The notes under the pieces are model-generated. The model had not been told where the DNA came from. It saw only the letters and a program-made list of their open reading frames with translations, and did not search any database. The position numbers were made by a program, and so were the translations under genes. Source: Bacteroidota bacterium (lineage in GTDB: Bacteria > Bacteroidota > Bacteroidia > Flavobacteriales > Schleiferiaceae). Taken from it: DNA of 52,369 nt. The stretch lies in the NCBI GenBank assembly GCA_016868755.1, contig VGFU01000009.1:1-52369 (forward strand), written 5' to 3'. Of this stretch, positions 1 through 11,074 are shown piece by piece; the first letter of the stretch is position 1; every line of letters begins with the position of its first letter.

Positions 1-618
1 GAAACCTGCGAAGGCGGCGGAATGCGCGTGATCGAAATGAACTTTTTGCCCGACGTGTATGTGCCTTGCGAAAGCTGCCAAGGTCGCCGCTTCAACCGCG
101 AAACGCTTGAAGTGCGCTACAAAGGACACAGCATCAGCGATGTGCTCGACATGAGCATCGAAGAAGCGATGCACTTTTTTGAGCCCGTTCCACGTATTAA
201 CCGAGTGCTCCAAACGCTGAACAGCATTGGCCTTGGCTACATTACCCTCGGCCAGTCGGCGACCACGTTGAGCGGCGGAGAAGCCCAGCGCATCAAGTTG
301 GCCACCGAGCTCAGCAAGCGCTCGACCGGCCAAACGCTTTACCTTCTCGACGAGCCCACCACCGGGCTGCATTTTGACGACGTCAAGGTATTGATGGACG
401 GGCTGCACCGCCTGGTCGACCAAGGTAATACGGTGCTGGTGATTGAGCACAACCTCGACGTCATTCACCAAGCCGACCACCTCATCGACCTCGGGCCCGA
501 CGGCGGATTCGGGGGCGGACGCATTGTCGCCACGGGACCCCCCGCCGAAGTGGCCGCTTGCGCCGACAGCATCACCGGACGCTACCTCAACGACTACCTT
601 CAACGCCTTAACGCCTAA
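1..618 (+). CDS. uvrA: UvrA, excinuclease ABC subunit A (3' part)
   Basis: This is the C-terminal 205 residues of the DNA-damage-recognition ATPase of nucleotide excision repair; the reading frame is open to the left edge, so the gene starts outside the window. Visible residues C3, C23 and C26 are the remaining cysteines of the UvrA zinc finger that contacts DNA. The region [13 protein letters not shown] is diagnostic. The second ABC ATPase domain follows, with the signature LSGGEAQR near residue 90, Walker [13 protein letters not shown], and the H-loop IEHNLDV. The C-terminus ends normally after [10 protein letters not shown]. UvrA works with UvrB and UvrC in the cytoplasm. A LOG-family gene starts 4 nt after the stop and is probably cotranscribed. 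Confidence 0.97.
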   Translation, partial: ETCEGGGMRVIEMNFLPDVYVPCESCQGRRFNRETLEVRYKGHSISDVLDMSIEEAMHFFEPVPRINRVLQTLNSIGLGYITLGQSATTLSGGEAQRIKLATELSKRSTGQTLYLLDEPTTGLHFDDVKVLMDGLHRLVDQGNTVLVIEHNLDVIHQADHLIDLGPDGGFGGGRIVATGPPAEVAACADSITGRYLNDYLQRLNA

Positions 619-622
619 ACCT

Positions 623-1333
623 ATGGCAACGAACGGAAAAAGACCCCTCAAAGCCGCCTTTGCGCACAAGTCCTGGAACGAAGTGCGGACCAACGACTCC
701 TGGGCCATCTTTAAAATCATGGGCGAATTTGTGCAAGGCTACGAGCGCCTGTCGCGCATCGGACCCTGCGTGAGCATCTTTGGTTCGGCCCGACTGCCCG
801 AAGACCATGCTTGGTACCAGATGGCCCAAGACATCGCCGAAGGCCTGGGTGCCAAAGGCTACGGAATCATCAGCGGCGGCGGCCCCGGCATCATGGAAGC
901 GGCCAACCGCGGCGCCAAAGCGGTCGGCGCCCCGTCGGTGGGCTTGAATATTGAGCTTCCGCACGAGCAGAAGCCCAACGACTACATCGACCTTGACAAA
1001 AGTGTCGACTTCGACTACTTTTTTGTGCGCAAGGTGATGTTTGTCAAGTACTCTCAGGGGTTTGTGGTCATGCCCGGCGGTTTTGGCACCCTCGACGAGG
1101 TATTTGAGGCCATTACCCTCATCCAAACCAAGAAAATTGGGCGCTTTCCGGTGGTTTTGGTCGGCCGCGCGTACTGGAGCGGACTCCTCGACTGGATCGA
1201 AACCACCCTCAAGGACCACGCCCTCATCAGTCCCGAAGACACCAAGCTCTTCAAGCTCGTCGACACGGCCGACGAAGCTATACAGGCGATCGACGACTTT
1301 TACAGCCGCTACATTCTCAAACCCAACTTTTAG
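623..1333 (+). CDS. LOG family (TIGR00730) Rossmann-fold protein, probable nucleoside 5'-monophosphate phosphoribohydrolase
   Basis: A 236-residue protein of the LOG/YgdH type. Many members hydrolyse the N-glycosidic bond of nucleoside monophosphates, and some release active cytokinins. The catalytic family motif PGGFGTLDE and the nucleotide-binding loop GGGPGIMEAANRGA are both present. The long N-terminal extension before IFGSARLP is common in Bacteroidota members. I chose ATG 623, 4 nt after the uvrA stop; a longer frame from 443 would lie inside uvrA. The last 4 nt overlap the convergent gene at 1330. Substrate cannot be told from sequence. Confidence 0.9.
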   Translation: MATNGKRPLKAAFAHKSWNEVRTNDSWAIFKIMGEFVQGYERLSRIGPCVSIFGSARLPEDHAWYQMAQDIAEGLGAKGYGIISGGGPGIMEAANRGAKAVGAPSVGLNIELPHEQKPNDYIDLDKSVDFDYFFVRKVMFVKYSQGFVVMPGGFGTLDEVFEAITLIQTKKIGRFPVVLVGRAYWSGLLDWIETTLKDHALISPEDTKLFKLVDTADEAIQAIDDFYSRYILKPNF

Positions 1334-2985
1334 GGCCGCAGCAGCTTGAGGCTGTGGCGGTTGCCTTGGGCGTCGGTCGCTTCAAAAAGGTAGAGCCCGG
1401 CCTCACGCGGGTAGCGAAGCGTGAACTCGTCAGCATCAAGCGTGCCGCGAAGCACCTCGCGGCCATCCAGCTGGCGGAACACCCATGACACGTGTTCGGA
1501 GCCGCTTCGCGAGAGCGACCAGGCCGCGTCGCTCTGGGTCACGCGCCACGTTCCGGACCACTCTTCGAGGCCCCAGTAGTAGTCCGCGATTAGCGAATCC
1601 GACGGGTACAGGCCGCTGCCCAAGACCAACGTCTTGCCTACTGACGCTGGGTTTCCCGAAAACGACGGCCACACCAGCGAATCGCTAATGGCCCCAACTT
1701 GCGCAATCGTAAGGTGTCCGCTGGCGTCCGGCCAAAGCGTGTCGCCGGATTGATGCCAGTACACATAGGGCGCAAGGCCTAAGTTGTTGGCCATAACCGA
1801 ATCGTAGTTGGTTAGGCCGCCTGGTCCGCCAAAGCGAAGCTTGAGCTGAATCTCGGCGCGGCTCACCGACGGATAATCGGGCTCGAGCACCCAAAGTCCG
1901 GTTTCAATATCGTTGACCAGAACCCGTCCGCTAGGAAGGTACGGGTAGGCCCCCCATGCCCCGTTGTAGCCTGTTCCGCTGTACTGCGGAGACGTGTCGA
2001 AGTATGCGGCAAGCACAGGTAAATCAGGCACTTCGGTATCGAGAACGTGGCAGCCAAACGTATAGTAGGAAGTAACGACGTGGTTGCCGTCGACGTGGGC
2101 GTTGTGCGGAATAACACCCGTGCCCTGCTGGATTCGGTGGCGAAACCGCTCGTTAACGTTGGTAATGTCGTCAACGTCGTACGCGGCTACGTAACCGTTG
2201 GCGACTTCGTCGGTGGTGTACAGGGTCTTGCCATCGTCAGACAACCAGCAGTTGTGGGCAAAGCTGTTGGGGGTCGCAAATCGACCAAAGGTCACCGGTT
2301 GGCTCGGCAAGGCGACGCCGATTACCTGAATATCTTCCCATAAGGCAGCACCAAAGAGCGTATCGTTTCGCGCGTAACCGTCGTGCAAGTAGTAGGTGTT
2401 GTACAAACCGACAACGCTCGGATTCCACGGATTGCTGGCTACGTCAATGATCACAGCGCCTCCAACGCCCACGTTTGATCCAAAGGCATAGAGTTTTCCT
2501 TCTTCGTCGATCCAGAGGTTGTGCGCACGGCGCAGGGTATCGGTTGCCCCACCGCCCAACGGTACCGGGAGCCGCACAAACTTGTGGGTCATGCTGTCCA
2601 GGTTGATGATGAGCAATCCGTTGGACGCGGAACCCGGAGCTGGAACGTCGTGCACCGCATAGGCGTAATGGCTCCACGTTTTAATGTCGCGCCAAATCGA
2701 GTTGGCTCCAGGAACCCAAAGCTCGTTAAACACGCTCGACGTTGGATTGGTAACGTTGGCCACGAGAACTCCGTTTCGGTTGCCCACTAGAGCAAACTCT
2801 TCGTTGGTCGAGGTGTCGCGGTAGCCCCAAATGTCGTTGTTAAACGGTGATGCCCCCAACGGCCCCCACTGCGTGACGGGGTACCACGCCAATCGGCGCA
2901 TATTCAAACTGTCGTTACTCGGTTGGGCCCAAGCCACCGCCCCGGCCATCAGCAAGCCGAGAAGGAACACGTTCCGTAATTTCAT
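1330..2985 (-). CDS. choice-of-anchor B family secreted protein with T9SS sorting domain
   Basis: A 551-residue exported protein. Residues 1-20 are a signal peptide (cut probably after AWA), followed by a long region rich in NxxVLVANVTNP-like repeats. This LVIVD-repeat beta-propeller architecture is that of TIGR04312 (choice-of-anchor B) proteins. The last 60 residues (WVFRQLDGREVLRG to SLKLLRP) look like a type A C-terminal domain, which directs passage through the type IX secretion system and attachment to the cell surface. Its function is unknown. It starts 3 nt after the parC stop, so it may be read through from parE-parC, an odd partner. Its 3' end overlaps the LOG gene by 4 nt. Confidence 0.85.
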   Translation of the reverse strand: MKLRNVFLLGLLMAGAVAWAQPSNDSLNMRRLAWYPVTQWGPLGASPFNNDIWGYRDTSTNEEFALVGNRNGVLVANVTNPTSSVFNELWVPGANSIWRDIKTWSHYAYAVHDVPAPGSASNGLLIINLDSMTHKFVRLPVPLGGGATDTLRRAHNLWIDEEGKLYAFGSNVGVGGAVIIDVASNPWNPSVVGLYNTYYLHDGYARNDTLFGAALWEDIQVIGVALPSQPVTFGRFATPNSFAHNCWLSDDGKTLYTTDEVANGYVAAYDVDDITNVNERFRHRIQQGTGVIPHNAHVDGNHVVTSYYTFGCHVLDTEVPDLPVLAAYFDTSPQYSGTGYNGAWGAYPYLPSGRVLVNDIETGLWVLEPDYPSVSRAEIQLKLRFGGPGGLTNYDSVMANNLGLAPYVYWHQSGDTLWPDASGHLTIAQVGAISDSLVWPSFSGNPASVGKTLVLGSGLYPSDSLIADYYWGLEEWSGTWRVTQSDAAWSLSRSGSEHVSWVFRQLDGREVLRGTLDADEFTLRYPREAGLYLFEATDAQGNRHSLKLLRP

Positions 2986-2988
2986 GGC

Positions 2989-5709
2989 TTAAAAATTAAG
3001 CGTTATCTGACCGTCGTCTTCAGTCCCAAAATCGACTTCGGGTTCGGATGCGCCATCGATGGGCGTTGGCGCTTGAGCGAGGTCGGACCACTCAACTGTG
3101 GTACCCACTTCAATCCCGTCCGCCATCGCTTCGGCAACCTCAACCGCGGGCTCCTCGCCCACTTCGGGTTCGTCGCGCTCCGCTGCAACCAGCGTAACCC
3201 CTAGGACCGGCCCCGCATGGAGCATGTTGCCGAGCGCTTTCCAGCCCTTGACGGCAATAAACTCTTCGAGAACGAGCTGCTCATCATCGCGCTCTTTGCC
3301 TTTCACTTTGCGGAACCGAATAGAAACCGTCGACCGGTCCGCCGCCGTGAGGACCAGCAAGGCCGACTTTGCGTGTTCGGTAATAAAGCACTCCCAGCCG
3401 TCTCCGCGCGGTTCAAGTTCAAATCGCTTGACCATGTGCCGCTCCTTGTTTCCGTCAAAGTACACGGCAGCGAGGGCGCGGCGCACGTCCCAGCGTTCGA
3501 GGTAAAACGGAACCTCATTAAAGTGCAGCAGTAAGTCGGGCGTCACAATGCGGTAGTTGCCCTTGGCGTCAACCTCGAGCAGCTTGTCTTCGCCACGGAA
3601 CCTGCCGAGCGACCGACCGCGACCTTGGTCGTTGAGCTTGAGCACCGTTTCGTCGAACCAAATCTCGCGGGCCGCAAGCGTGCTTACGCCTTCTGACTTA
3701 AGCTCAATGCGCTTGACCGTGTTTTTGGTGACCGTGTTTCCACGAGCAGCACGGCCGCGAACCGTGAGTTCGGTAAAATCAAAGTCGAAGCGCAGCTTTT
3801 TGAGCGAAGGCATGGCCCGCAAGTGCACGGTCACGACCTCGGCCTCTCCGTTCGGATTCACGCTCAGGTAAAGCACTTCAGATCCCTTCGTGCCCTGCGT
3901 GATGGGGTATTCCTTGTCTCGGGTCACCCCGCTGATCGGAAAGCGCTTAGCGAAGGAGGCCCCGCGGGCTCCGTCTCGGTAGATCACGTTGTAAATCGTG
4001 CGTTCGTGGCCTTTTTTAAAGACCGAAACGTGCACGATGTCAGTACCCACAAATTTCTTGTCGCCCACTTTGGTTACCAGCATGGTTCCGTCGCGGCGAA
4101 TCACCACCACGTCGTCGATGTCGGCGCAGTCCCCGACAAACTCGTCTTTGCGCAAGCCGGTGCCTACGAAGCCCTCCGTTCGGTTCACGTAAAGCTTGGC
4201 GTTGGCAATGGCCACCTGGGTCGCCACGACCTGCTCAAAGCCGCGCAATTCCGTTTTGCGGTCGCGGCCGGCCCCGTACTTCTTTTTCAAGATTTTAAAG
4301 AACTCAACCGCGTAATCTATCAGGTTTTCAAGATGATGCTTGACTTCAGCAATTTGCCCTTCGAGGGAGCGTAGCTGGTCGTCGGCCTTCTGGGCATCGA
4401 ACTTGGAAATGCGCTTGATTCGGATTTCGGTGAGGCGAACGATGTCTTCGTCAGTAACCGCGCGCAGCAAATGCTTGGTGTGGGGCGCCAAGCCCACCCG
4501 AATGTTCTCCATCACTGCCTCCCAGGTTTCGGCCTCTTCGATGTCGCGGTAAATGCGCTGCTCAATGAAGATTTTCTCGAGGCTCGCAAAGTGCCACTGC
4601 TCTTGAAGCTCATGCAGCTTGAGTTCAAGCTCGGCTTTCAGCACCGAGACGGTGGTATCGGTGGATTGGCGGAGCATTTCGCGCACCCCCATAAACACGG
4701 GCTTCTCATCAATAATGACGCAGGCCATGGTGCTCACCGAAGACTCGCAGGCCGTGAAGGCATACAGCGCGTCCACCATCTGGTCGGGCGAAACGCCGGG
4801 AAGCAAGTGGACCACAATCTCCACGTGCTCGGCCGTGTTGTCTTCGATTTTGCGAATCTTGATTTTCCCCTTGTCGTTGGCTTTAATCACCGACTCAATG
4901 ACCGACGTCGTAGTAGTTCCAAAGGGTATTTCCCTAATTATCAGTGTTTTTTTATCTTCAACCTCAATCTTTGCGCGAACCCGTACGCGCCCGCCGCGCT
5001 CCCCGTCTTGGTAGCCGCTGACGTCGGCAATTCCGCCTGTGGGGAAGTCCGGGTAGAGCTGAAAACTGCGGCCGCGAAGGTGCGCCACCGAGGCATCGAT
5101 CAGCTCGTTAAAGTTGTGCGGCAAAATTTTGGTGCTCAATCCTACCGCAATACCCTCTACGCCTTGAGCCAGCAGCAAGGGAAACTTTACCGGTAAAAAA
5201 ATCGGCTCCTTGCCGCGGCCGTCGTAGCTCGCTTGGTACTGCGTGATTTTGGGCGAAAACGCCACGTCGAGTGCAAACTTGCTGAGCCGTGCCTCGATGT
5301 AGCGCGGGGCCGCCGCACTGTCGCCGGTGTAGATGTTTCCCCAGTTACCTTGGGTGTCGATGAGAAGGTCCTTTTGACCCAACTGCACGAGGGCGTCGCC
5401 AATTGACGCATCGCCGTGCGGGTGGTACTTCATCGTCTGCCCGATGACGTTGGCGACTTTGTGGAATCGCCCGTCCTCCATCTCGTACAGGGCGTGCATT
5501 AAGCGGCGCTGCACCGGCTTAAGGCCATCCTCAAGCGCGGGAACGGCCCGCTCCAAGATCACGTAGCTGGCGTAGTCCAAAAAGTACTCGCGGTACATGC
5601 CGCGCACGCGCGACTCCACGGGTTTAATCACCTCGCCGTCGGGAACGCTGTGCTCCGGCGCGCTCAGTTCGAGCGACTCATCGGGAATCAATGCATCCTC
5701 ATCCGACAT
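2989..5709 (-). CDS. parC: DNA topoisomerase IV subunit A
   Basis: The DNA-cleaving and rejoining subunit that, with ParE, decatenates replicated chromosomes. The 906-residue frame from [10 protein letters not shown] contains the breakage-reunion core with [12 protein letters not shown] and the catalytic tyrosine Y137 in AAAPRYIE, followed by the C-terminal beta-pinwheel region. An in-frame ATG at 5730 exists, but ATG 5709 is chosen because it overlaps the parE end by only 11 nt, a coupling arrangement. The residue after HPHGD is alanine where enterobacterial ParC/GyrA have the quinolone-contact serine; I believe this is usual in this lineage, but that is from memory. The C-terminal tail is acidic and probably flexible. 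Confidence 0.95.
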   Translation of the reverse strand: MSDEDALIPDESLELSAPEHSVPDGEVIKPVESRVRGMYREYFLDYASYVILERAVPALEDGLKPVQRRLMHALYEMEDGRFHKVANVIGQTMKYHPHGDASIGDALVQLGQKDLLIDTQGNWGNIYTGDSAAAPRYIEARLSKFALDVAFSPKITQYQASYDGRGKEPIFLPVKFPLLLAQGVEGIAVGLSTKILPHNFNELIDASVAHLRGRSFQLYPDFPTGGIADVSGYQDGERGGRVRVRAKIEVEDKKTLIIREIPFGTTTTSVIESVIKANDKGKIKIRKIEDNTAEHVEIVVHLLPGVSPDQMVDALYAFTACESSVSTMACVIIDEKPVFMGVREMLRQSTDTTVSVLKAELELKLHELQEQWHFASLEKIFIEQRIYRDIEEAETWEAVMENIRVGLAPHTKHLLRAVTDEDIVRLTEIRIKRISKFDAQKADDQLRSLEGQIAEVKHHLENLIDYAVEFFKILKKKYGAGRDRKTELRGFEQVVATQVAIANAKLYVNRTEGFVGTGLRKDEFVGDCADIDDVVVIRRDGTMLVTKVGDKKFVGTDIVHVSVFKKGHERTIYNVIYRDGARGASFAKRFPISGVTRDKEYPITQGTKGSEVLYLSVNPNGEAEVVTVHLRAMPSLKKLRFDFDFTELTVRGRAARGNTVTKNTVKRIELKSEGVSTLAAREIWFDETVLKLNDQGRGRSLGRFRGEDKLLEVDAKGNYRIVTPDLLLHFNEVPFYLERWDVRRALAAVYFDGNKERHMVKRFELEPRGDGWECFITEHAKSALLVLTAADRSTVSIRFRKVKGKERDDEQLVLEEFIAVKGWKALGNMLHAGPVLGVTLVAAERDEPEVGEEPAVEVAEAMADGIEVGTTVEWSDLAQAPTPIDGASEPEVDFGTEDDGQITLNF

Positions 5710-7552
5710 ATGCGGGGTCGTCTTTTTCAATTTTCAGGTGGTCCATGATGAACTCCTGGCGTTCTGGGGTATTCTTGCCCATATAGAACTCGAGCAGCTG
5801 CTCGATTTGTTCTTTGCCCAGCATCACGGGCTCTAAGCGAATGTCCGAACCAATGAACATCTTGAACTCGCCCGGCGAAATTTCGCCCAAACCCTTGAAT
5901 CGCGTGATTTCGGGTTTTCCGCCCAAGGTTTCCATCGCGGTGAGCTTTTCGCGCTCGTCGTAGCAATAAAACGTCTTCTGCTTGTTGCGCACCCGGAACA
6001 ACGGAGTTTGCAGAATGTACAGGTGACCTTCTTGAACTAGCTCAGGGAAGAACTGCAAGAAAAACGTAATCAAGAGCAACCTGATGTGCATGCCGTCGAC
6101 GTCAGCGTCGGTGGCAATCACGACGTTGTTGTAGCGCAGCTCCTCAAGACCATCTTCGATGTTGAGGGCGGCCTGAAGCAGGTTAAACTCTTCGTTTTCG
6201 TAGACGACTTTTTTGGTCAATCCGTAGCAGTTCAGCGGCTTGCCCTTCAGGCTAAACACGGCCTGGGTTTGCACGTCGCGCGAGGCGGTAATGGACCCCG
6301 AAGCGGAATCACCTTCGGTGATGAACAGCGTCGTTTCGAGCCGGCGGTCGTGCTTGATGTCGTTGTAGTGCACTTTGCAGTCGCGCAGCTTGCGGTTGTG
6401 CAGGTTGGCCTTTTTCGCGCGCTCGCGCGCCAGCTTTTGAATGCCCGCCAGGTCTTTGCGCTCGCGCTCGGCCCGCAAAATCTTCTTCTGAATGGCGTCG
6501 GCCACCTCGGAATTGCGGTGAAGGAAGTTGTCGAGCTCGGTCTTCAAAAAGTCCAGCACAAACGCGCGCACCGACGGTCCGTCGGGCCCCATGTCTTGGC
6601 TGCCCAGTTTGGTCTTTGTTTGCGACTCAAACACCGGCTCAATGACCTTGATGCTGATGGCGCCGATCACGCTTTGGCGAATGTCGGCGGCGTCGTACTG
6701 CTTGTTGAAGTGGTTGCGAAGCACGGTGACCAACGCTTCGCGAAACGCGCCTTGGTGCGTTCCGCCCTGGGTCGTGTGCTGGCCGTTAACAAACGAGTAG
6801 TACTGCTCGCTTTGGCTGCGCTCGGCGTGCGTGAGCGCCACCTCGATGTCTTCGCCCCGCAGGTGGATGATGTCGTGCATCACCTCTCCGCTCAAGTTGT
6901 TGGCAAGCAGGTCTTTGAGGCCGTTCTCTGAGTAGTACTTCTGGCCGTTGAGGTAGATGCTCAGACCGGGGTTTAGGTACACGTAGTTCCACACCATCCG
7001 CTCGACGTACTCCATCTGAAAGCGGTAGTTGTGAAAAATCGTAGCGTCGGGCGTGAACACCACTTTGGTTCCGTGCCGGGCCGTTGTAGCCTCGAGCGGA
7101 CCCTCTTCCTGAAGAATTCCGCCGCCAAATTGAGCGGACTTGGTTTGGCCGTCGCGAAACGCTTGAACCGTAAACGACGACGACAACGCATTAACCGCTT
7201 TGGTACCTACCCCGTTGAGGCCGACCGACTTTTTGAAGGCCTTTGAATCGTACTTGGCGCCGGTGTTCATCTTGGAAACCACGTCGACCAGCTTGCCGAG
7301 CGGAATTCCGCGGCCGTAGTCGCGAACGGTCACCGATCCGTTTTGAACGCTGATCTCGACGGTTTTGCCACCGCCCATCACAAACTCGTCGATCGAGTTG
7401 TCGACAACCTCTTTGATTAAGATGTAAATGCCGTCGTCGGCGCTGCTGCCGTCACCCAGTTTACCGATGTACATCCCGGGCCTGAGGCGGATGTGCTCCT
7501 GCCACTCAAGGCTGCGAATGTTCTCTTCGGTATAGAGTACGGGCTCGGTCAT
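5699..7552 (-). CDS. parE: DNA topoisomerase IV subunit B
   Basis: The ATPase subunit of topoisomerase IV, 617 residues. The GHKL ATPase region shows [31 protein letters not shown] and [14 protein letters not shown]. The TOPRIM domain carries TEGDSASGS and DADVDGMH, which bind the magnesium used in strand cleavage. I chose ATG 7552 ([17 protein letters not shown]); the frame extends upstream to 7738, but that part overlaps ychF and looks non-coding. parC follows with an 11-nt overlap. It is distinct from gyrB at 49813, so the organism has separate gyrase and topoisomerase IV. Confidence 0.95.
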   Translation of the reverse strand: MTEPVLYTEENIRSLEWQEHIRLRPGMYIGKLGDGSSADDGIYILIKEVVDNSIDEFVMGGGKTVEISVQNGSVTVRDYGRGIPLGKLVDVVSKMNTGAKYDSKAFKKSVGLNGVGTKAVNALSSSFTVQAFRDGQTKSAQFGGGILQEEGPLEATTARHGTKVVFTPDATIFHNYRFQMEYVERMVWNYVYLNPGLSIYLNGQKYYSENGLKDLLANNLSGEVMHDIIHLRGEDIEVALTHAERSQSEQYYSFVNGQHTTQGGTHQGAFREALVTVLRNHFNKQYDAADIRQSVIGAISIKVIEPVFESQTKTKLGSQDMGPDGPSVRAFVLDFLKTELDNFLHRNSEVADAIQKKILRAERERKDLAGIQKLARERAKKANLHNRKLRDCKVHYNDIKHDRRLETTLFITEGDSASGSITASRDVQTQAVFSLKGKPLNCYGLTKKVVYENEEFNLLQAALNIEDGLEELRYNNVVIATDADVDGMHIRLLLITFFLQFFPELVQEGHLYILQTPLFRVRNKQKTFYCYDEREKLTAMETLGGKPEITRFKGLGEISPGEFKMFIGSDIRLEPVMLGKEQIEQLLEFYMGKNTPERQEFIMDHLKIEKDDPAYVG

Positions 7553-7585
7553 GATATCGTGCGAATCTAGCACAAAGCCACGCGC

Positions 7586-7612
7586 AAAACCCGCGCTAGG
7601 AGCGGGAGTTTT
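7586..7612 (-). terminator. candidate terminator between ychF and parE
   Basis: An inverted repeat pairs CCCGC (7590-7594) with GCGGG (7602-7606), extended by AAAA/TTTT on either side of a 2-nt bulge. On the minus strand the stem ends in TTTT. It lies 39 nt after the ychF stop and could separate ychF from parE. It is fairly weak. A TGGCTTTG sequence just downstream on the same strand (7572-7579) is one mismatch from a -7 box and might drive parE. Confidence 0.5.
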
Positions 7613-7650
7613 CAACAGGATAATCCCCCGTTTCGAGCGGTTTAACCGCC

Positions 7651-8742
7651 CTAAACGTTGAATCGGAAGTGCAGAACGTCGCCGTCCTTGACCAGGTACT
7701 CGCGGCCCTCTACCCGAAGGCGTCCAGCTTCGCGGCACGCGGCCTCAGAACGGTACTTCACGTAGTCGTCGTAGCTAATGACCTCGGCGCGAATGAAGCC
7801 CTTTTCAAAATCGCTGTGGATGACCCCGGCGGCCTGGGGAGCGGTGGCTCCGCGCGGAATGGTCCAGGCGCGAACCTCTTTAACCCCCGCGGTGAAGTAG
7901 GTGTGCAGCTGCAGCAAGTTGTAGGCCTCGCGAATCAACCGGTTCACGCCGGGCTCCTCGAGCTCGAGGTCGTCGAGGAACATGCGGCGCTCCTCGTAGG
8001 TTTCAAGTTCGGCGATGTCGGCCTCGGTGGCCGCGGCCAGGTGCAGCACCCCAGCGCCCTCTTCGGCGGCCATGGCGCGCACCTTTTCGACCCATGAATT
8101 GCCCGTTTTCGCCGACGTTTCTTCGACGTTGCACACGTACATCACGGGCTTGTCGGTGAGCAGTTGGTAGTCAGCAATCCAGGCCGCTTCTTCATCGGTG
8201 CGGTCAAATCCGCGCACCGACTTACCCTGCTCGACGTGCTTTTTGAGGCGCTCGCCCATCTCCACCTCGCGCACGGCTTCGCGAGCTCCGCCCTTGGCCG
8301 ACTTGCGCGAACGCTCCAAACGCTTGTCAATAGTTTCTAAATCTTTGAGCTGAAGCTCAACATCAATCGTCTCCTTGTCGCGCAGCGGATTCACGCTTCC
8401 GTCGACGTGGGTGATGTTGTCGTTTTCGAAGCAGCGCAGCACGTGCAAAATGGCGTTGCATTCGCGGATGTTGCCCAAAAACTGGTTTCCGAGGCCCTCG
8501 CCCTTGCTGGCGCCCTTAACTAGGCCGGCGATGTCGACGATCTCGACGGTAGCCGGAACCACCCGCTCGGGATTCACAATCTCGGCGAGCGCGTCCATGC
8601 GCGGATCGGGAACGTTCACGGTGCCCACATTGGGCTCAATGGTGCAAAACGGAAAGTTGGCCGCATGGGCCTTCGCGTTGCTCAAGCAGTTAAACAACGT
8701 CGACTTACCGACGTTGGGGAGGCCTACGATTCCAACCTTCAT
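7651..8742 (-). CDS. ychF: redox-regulated ATPase YchF (OLA1 family)
   Basis: A 363-residue TRAFAC-class P-loop protein that binds ribosomes and hydrolyses ATP rather than GTP. The P-loop GLPNVGKS is at residues 7-14. The G4 position reads NVEE instead of NKxD, the change associated with ATP preference in this family. The C-terminal TGS domain ends [21 protein letters not shown], then [13 protein letters not shown]. Full length. It is transcribed divergently from the transketolase operon, and a TACCTTTG box at 8773-8780 on this strand lies 31 nt before its ATG. Confidence 0.96.
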   Translation of the reverse strand: MKVGIVGLPNVGKSTLFNCLSNAKAHAANFPFCTIEPNVGTVNVPDPRMDALAEIVNPERVVPATVEIVDIAGLVKGASKGEGLGNQFLGNIRECNAILHVLRCFENDNITHVDGSVNPLRDKETIDVELQLKDLETIDKRLERSRKSAKGGAREAVREVEMGERLKKHVEQGKSVRGFDRTDEEAAWIADYQLLTDKPVMYVCNVEETSAKTGNSWVEKVRAMAAEEGAGVLHLAAATEADIAELETYEERRMFLDDLELEEPGVNRLIREAYNLLQLHTYFTAGVKEVRAWTIPRGATAPQAAGVIHSDFEKGFIRAEVISYDDYVKYRSEAACREAGRLRVEGREYLVKDGDVLHFRFNV

Positions 8743-8772
8743 AACTCGTTAATTACTTCTGTTTTCGGGCCG

Positions 8773-8780
8773 CAAAGGTA
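8773..8780 (-). promoter_or_regulatory. -7 box TACCTTTG for ychF
   Basis: A perfect match to the Bacteroidota -7 consensus TAnnTTTG on the minus strand, 31 nt upstream of the ychF ATG. No clear TTG -33 element is at the usual spacing, because that position falls in the divergent -7 box at 8796. Confidence 0.55.
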
Positions 8781-8795
8781 GCCGAACTATGGCCG

Positions 8796-8803
8796 TACTT
8801 TTG
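8796..8803 (+). promoter_or_regulatory. -7 box TACTTTTG for the transketolase operon
   Basis: A perfect TAnnTTTG match on the plus strand, 17 nt before the ATG at 8821. It is separated by 15 bp from the divergent ychF box, so the -33 zone of each promoter coincides with the -7 box of the other. Confidence 0.55.
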
Positions 8804-8820
8804 CGGTAAATCCGCTTCTG

Positions 8821-9660
8821 ATGGCCTCAATCTACGACTACCCCTCGCAAATTCGCCGCGACATCTTGCGCATGGTACACAAACCGCAATCGGGCCACCC
8901 CGGCGGATCCATGGGCTGCACCGAGTTTTTTACCGCTCTGTACTTTGAAGTGCTGCGCCACAATCCAGCGGCCTTCAGCATGGACGGACGCGGCGAAGAC
9001 CTCTTCTTTTTGAGCAACGGCCACATTTCGCCTGTGCTGTACAGCACGTTAGCGCGTGCCGGCTACTTTCCCGTGGCGGAACTCTCGACCTTTCGACTCA
9101 TCAATACCCGCCTGCAAGGTCACCCGACCACGCACGATGGGTTGCCCGGAGTGCGCATCGCGAGCGGATCGCTCGGCCAAGGTCTGAGCGTTGCCGTGGG
9201 CGCCGCCCAAGCCAAAAAACTCAACGGCGACAACCACCTCGTGTACACCCTGCACGGTGACGGCGAGCTGCAGGAAGGCCAGATTTGGGAAGCCGCCATG
9301 TACGCCGGCGCGAAAAAAGTCGACAACCTGATCGCTACGGTCGACGCCAACGGCCAGCAAATTGACGGTAGCACCGACGAAGTGCTTCCGATGGGCGACC
9401 TCGGAGCCAAGTTTGCCGCCTTTGGATGGGACGTTATGCACCTTGAACACGGCAACGACCTCGACGCCGTGCGAGCGGTGCTTCGCGAAGCCGGAACCCG
9501 CACCGGCAAGGGCAAGCCGGTGGTGATCATCATGAAGACCGCCATGGGCCACGGCGTGGACTTTATGGCTGGAACCCACAAGTGGCACGGCGTTGCCCCA
9601 AACGACGACGAACTGGTCCGCGCTTTGGCGCAGTGCCCCGAAACGCTCGGCGACTACTAA
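8821..9660 (+). CDS. transketolase, N-terminal (thiamine diphosphate binding) subunit
   Basis: A 279-residue first half of a split transketolase of the non-oxidative pentose phosphate pathway. It holds the pyrophosphate-binding half of the active site: GHPGGSMGCTEF near residue 24, and the thiamine diphosphate motif starting GDGELQEGQ and ending in DANGQQ. It ends at ETLGDY, where single-chain enzymes continue into the pyrimidine-binding domain; that domain is encoded separately at 11075. The two parts are not adjacent: a secreted VWA-domain gene lies between them, 9 nt after this stop. Confidence 0.95.
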   Translation: MASIYDYPSQIRRDILRMVHKPQSGHPGGSMGCTEFFTALYFEVLRHNPAAFSMDGRGEDLFFLSNGHISPVLYSTLARAGYFPVAELSTFRLINTRLQGHPTTHDGLPGVRIASGSLGQGLSVAVGAAQAKKLNGDNHLVYTLHGDGELQEGQIWEAAMYAGAKKVDNLIATVDANGQQIDGSTDEVLPMGDLGAKFAAFGWDVMHLEHGNDLDAVRAVLREAGTRTGKGKPVVIIMKTAMGHGVDFMAGTHKWHGVAPNDDELVRALAQCPETLGDY

Positions 9661-9669
9661 ACCCATCGC

Positions 9670-11064
9670 ATGCTGCGCCGCAGACTGTACGCCCTTCTTT
9701 TCTTCGCCTGCACCTTCGGGGCCTGGGCGCAGGGTGTGCTGCCTCCGCCTGAAAAAAAACCCGAGCCGCTCACGCGCATTTTGTTTGTGTTTGACGCCTC
9801 AAATTCGATGTACGGCCGCTGGCAGACCGGCACCCGCATGGAAGTCGCGCAGCGCCTGATGCGCGAACTGCTCGACAGCCTGGGCCGCATCGAAAAGCCC
9901 CAATTTGAACTGGCGCTTCGCGTGTACGGACACCAAAAACCCGTTCCGCCGCAGGACTGCAACGACACCCGACTCGAAGTGGCGTTCAGCCCTACCTCGA
10001 TTCCGCGCATCCAAAAGACGCTTGCAGGGCTCCGCCCCATGGGAACCACCCCCATCGCCCGCAGCTTGATTAAGGCGGGAAGCGATTTTCCGGAATGCGC
10101 CGACTGCCGCAACATCATCATCCTCATCACCGACGGTGTTGAGGCCTGCGACGAAGATCCGTGCGCCGCCTCGCGCATTCTCCAGCAGCGAGGCGTCATC
10201 CTCAAGCCGTTCGTAATTGGCATTGGACTCGAAACCAACCTCGCTAAAAACTTTGGCTGCGTGGGAACCTACTACGATGCCGGCGACGAGCAGACCTTTA
10301 GCAAAGCGCTCAACGTCATCATGACGCAGGCCCTCGACAACACCACGGCGCAGATTAACTTACTCGACCATCGCGGCGTTTCGGCCGAAACCAACCTCCC
10401 TGTGGTACTGCACAACGTCACTAGCGGCCAGACCGAAGAGGCCATCGTGCACACCATGAACTACGCGGGTCAGCCCGACACGCTGGACCTCGACCCGCTT
10501 GTGACCTACCGCGGCACGGTTTACACCCTTCCGCCAGTCGAAATTCCGTCGAGCGAAGTGCATGCGGGCAAGCACAACCACCTCGGCACCCTAGCCGCAC
10601 AGGGCAGCCTCCGGCTGAACATGGTCAACGTGCCCAACCGCCAATCCATGCCGCTCGCCGTGGTCCGCAAGCCGGGTTCAACGGAAATCGTGCACGTTCA
10701 GCCGTTGGGCAGCGAGCAGCGCTACCTGGTCGGCACCTACGAACTCGACATCCTTACCCTGCCCCGCTACCGCCAAACGGTGGTGGTGGAGGGCGGTAAA
10801 ACGACCGAATTGAGCATTCCCGCTCCCGGGAACGCCAGCCTCACCCTCAAAATTGCGAGCATCGGCGCGGTGTTTTTGCGTGAAAACGACGACTGGACCT
10901 ACGTGGTTCCGCTCGACGACGCGCAAACCCGGCAGTCCTTTGCGCTGCAGCCAGGAACCTACACCGTGCTTTACCGCCCCAAGTCTGCACAGCAAACAGC
11001 CTACAGCAAAAGCAGCACGTTTACCGTGACGTCGGGCGCCACGGCCATCGTTAACCTTCAGTAA
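9670..11064 (+). CDS. secreted von Willebrand factor A (VWA) domain protein
   Basis: A 464-residue exported protein with signal peptide [24 protein letters not shown] domain spans residues 35-225 with a complete metal-ion-dependent adhesion site: D42, S44 and S46 in DASNSM, the threonine in [10 protein letters not shown], and the aspartate in LITDGVEAC. Several cysteines in the domain (DCND, ECADC, ACDEDPC, FGCVG) suggest periplasmic or surface disulfides. The C-terminal half is a run of beta-rich modules with no recognised catalytic motif. Ligand unknown. It lies between the two transketolase subunit genes with 9- and 10-nt spacers, so it is almost certainly cotranscribed with a cytoplasmic enzyme, which is unexpected. 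Confidence 0.88.
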   Translation: MLRRRLYALLFFACTFGAWAQGVLPPPEKKPEPLTRILFVFDASNSMYGRWQTGTRMEVAQRLMRELLDSLGRIEKPQFELALRVYGHQKPVPPQDCNDTRLEVAFSPTSIPRIQKTLAGLRPMGTTPIARSLIKAGSDFPECADCRNIIILITDGVEACDEDPCAASRILQQRGVILKPFVIGIGLETNLAKNFGCVGTYYDAGDEQTFSKALNVIMTQALDNTTAQINLLDHRGVSAETNLPVVLHNVTSGQTEEAIVHTMNYAGQPDTLDLDPLVTYRGTVYTLPPVEIPSSEVHAGKHNHLGTLAAQGSLRLNMVNVPNRQSMPLAVVRKPGSTEIVHVQPLGSEQRYLVGTYELDILTLPRYRQTVVVEGGKTTELSIPAPGNASLTLKIASIGAVFLRENDDWTYVVPLDDAQTRQSFALQPGTYTVLYRPKSAQQTAYSKSSTFTVTSGATAIVNLQ

Positions 11065-11074
11065 ATTGACCCTC

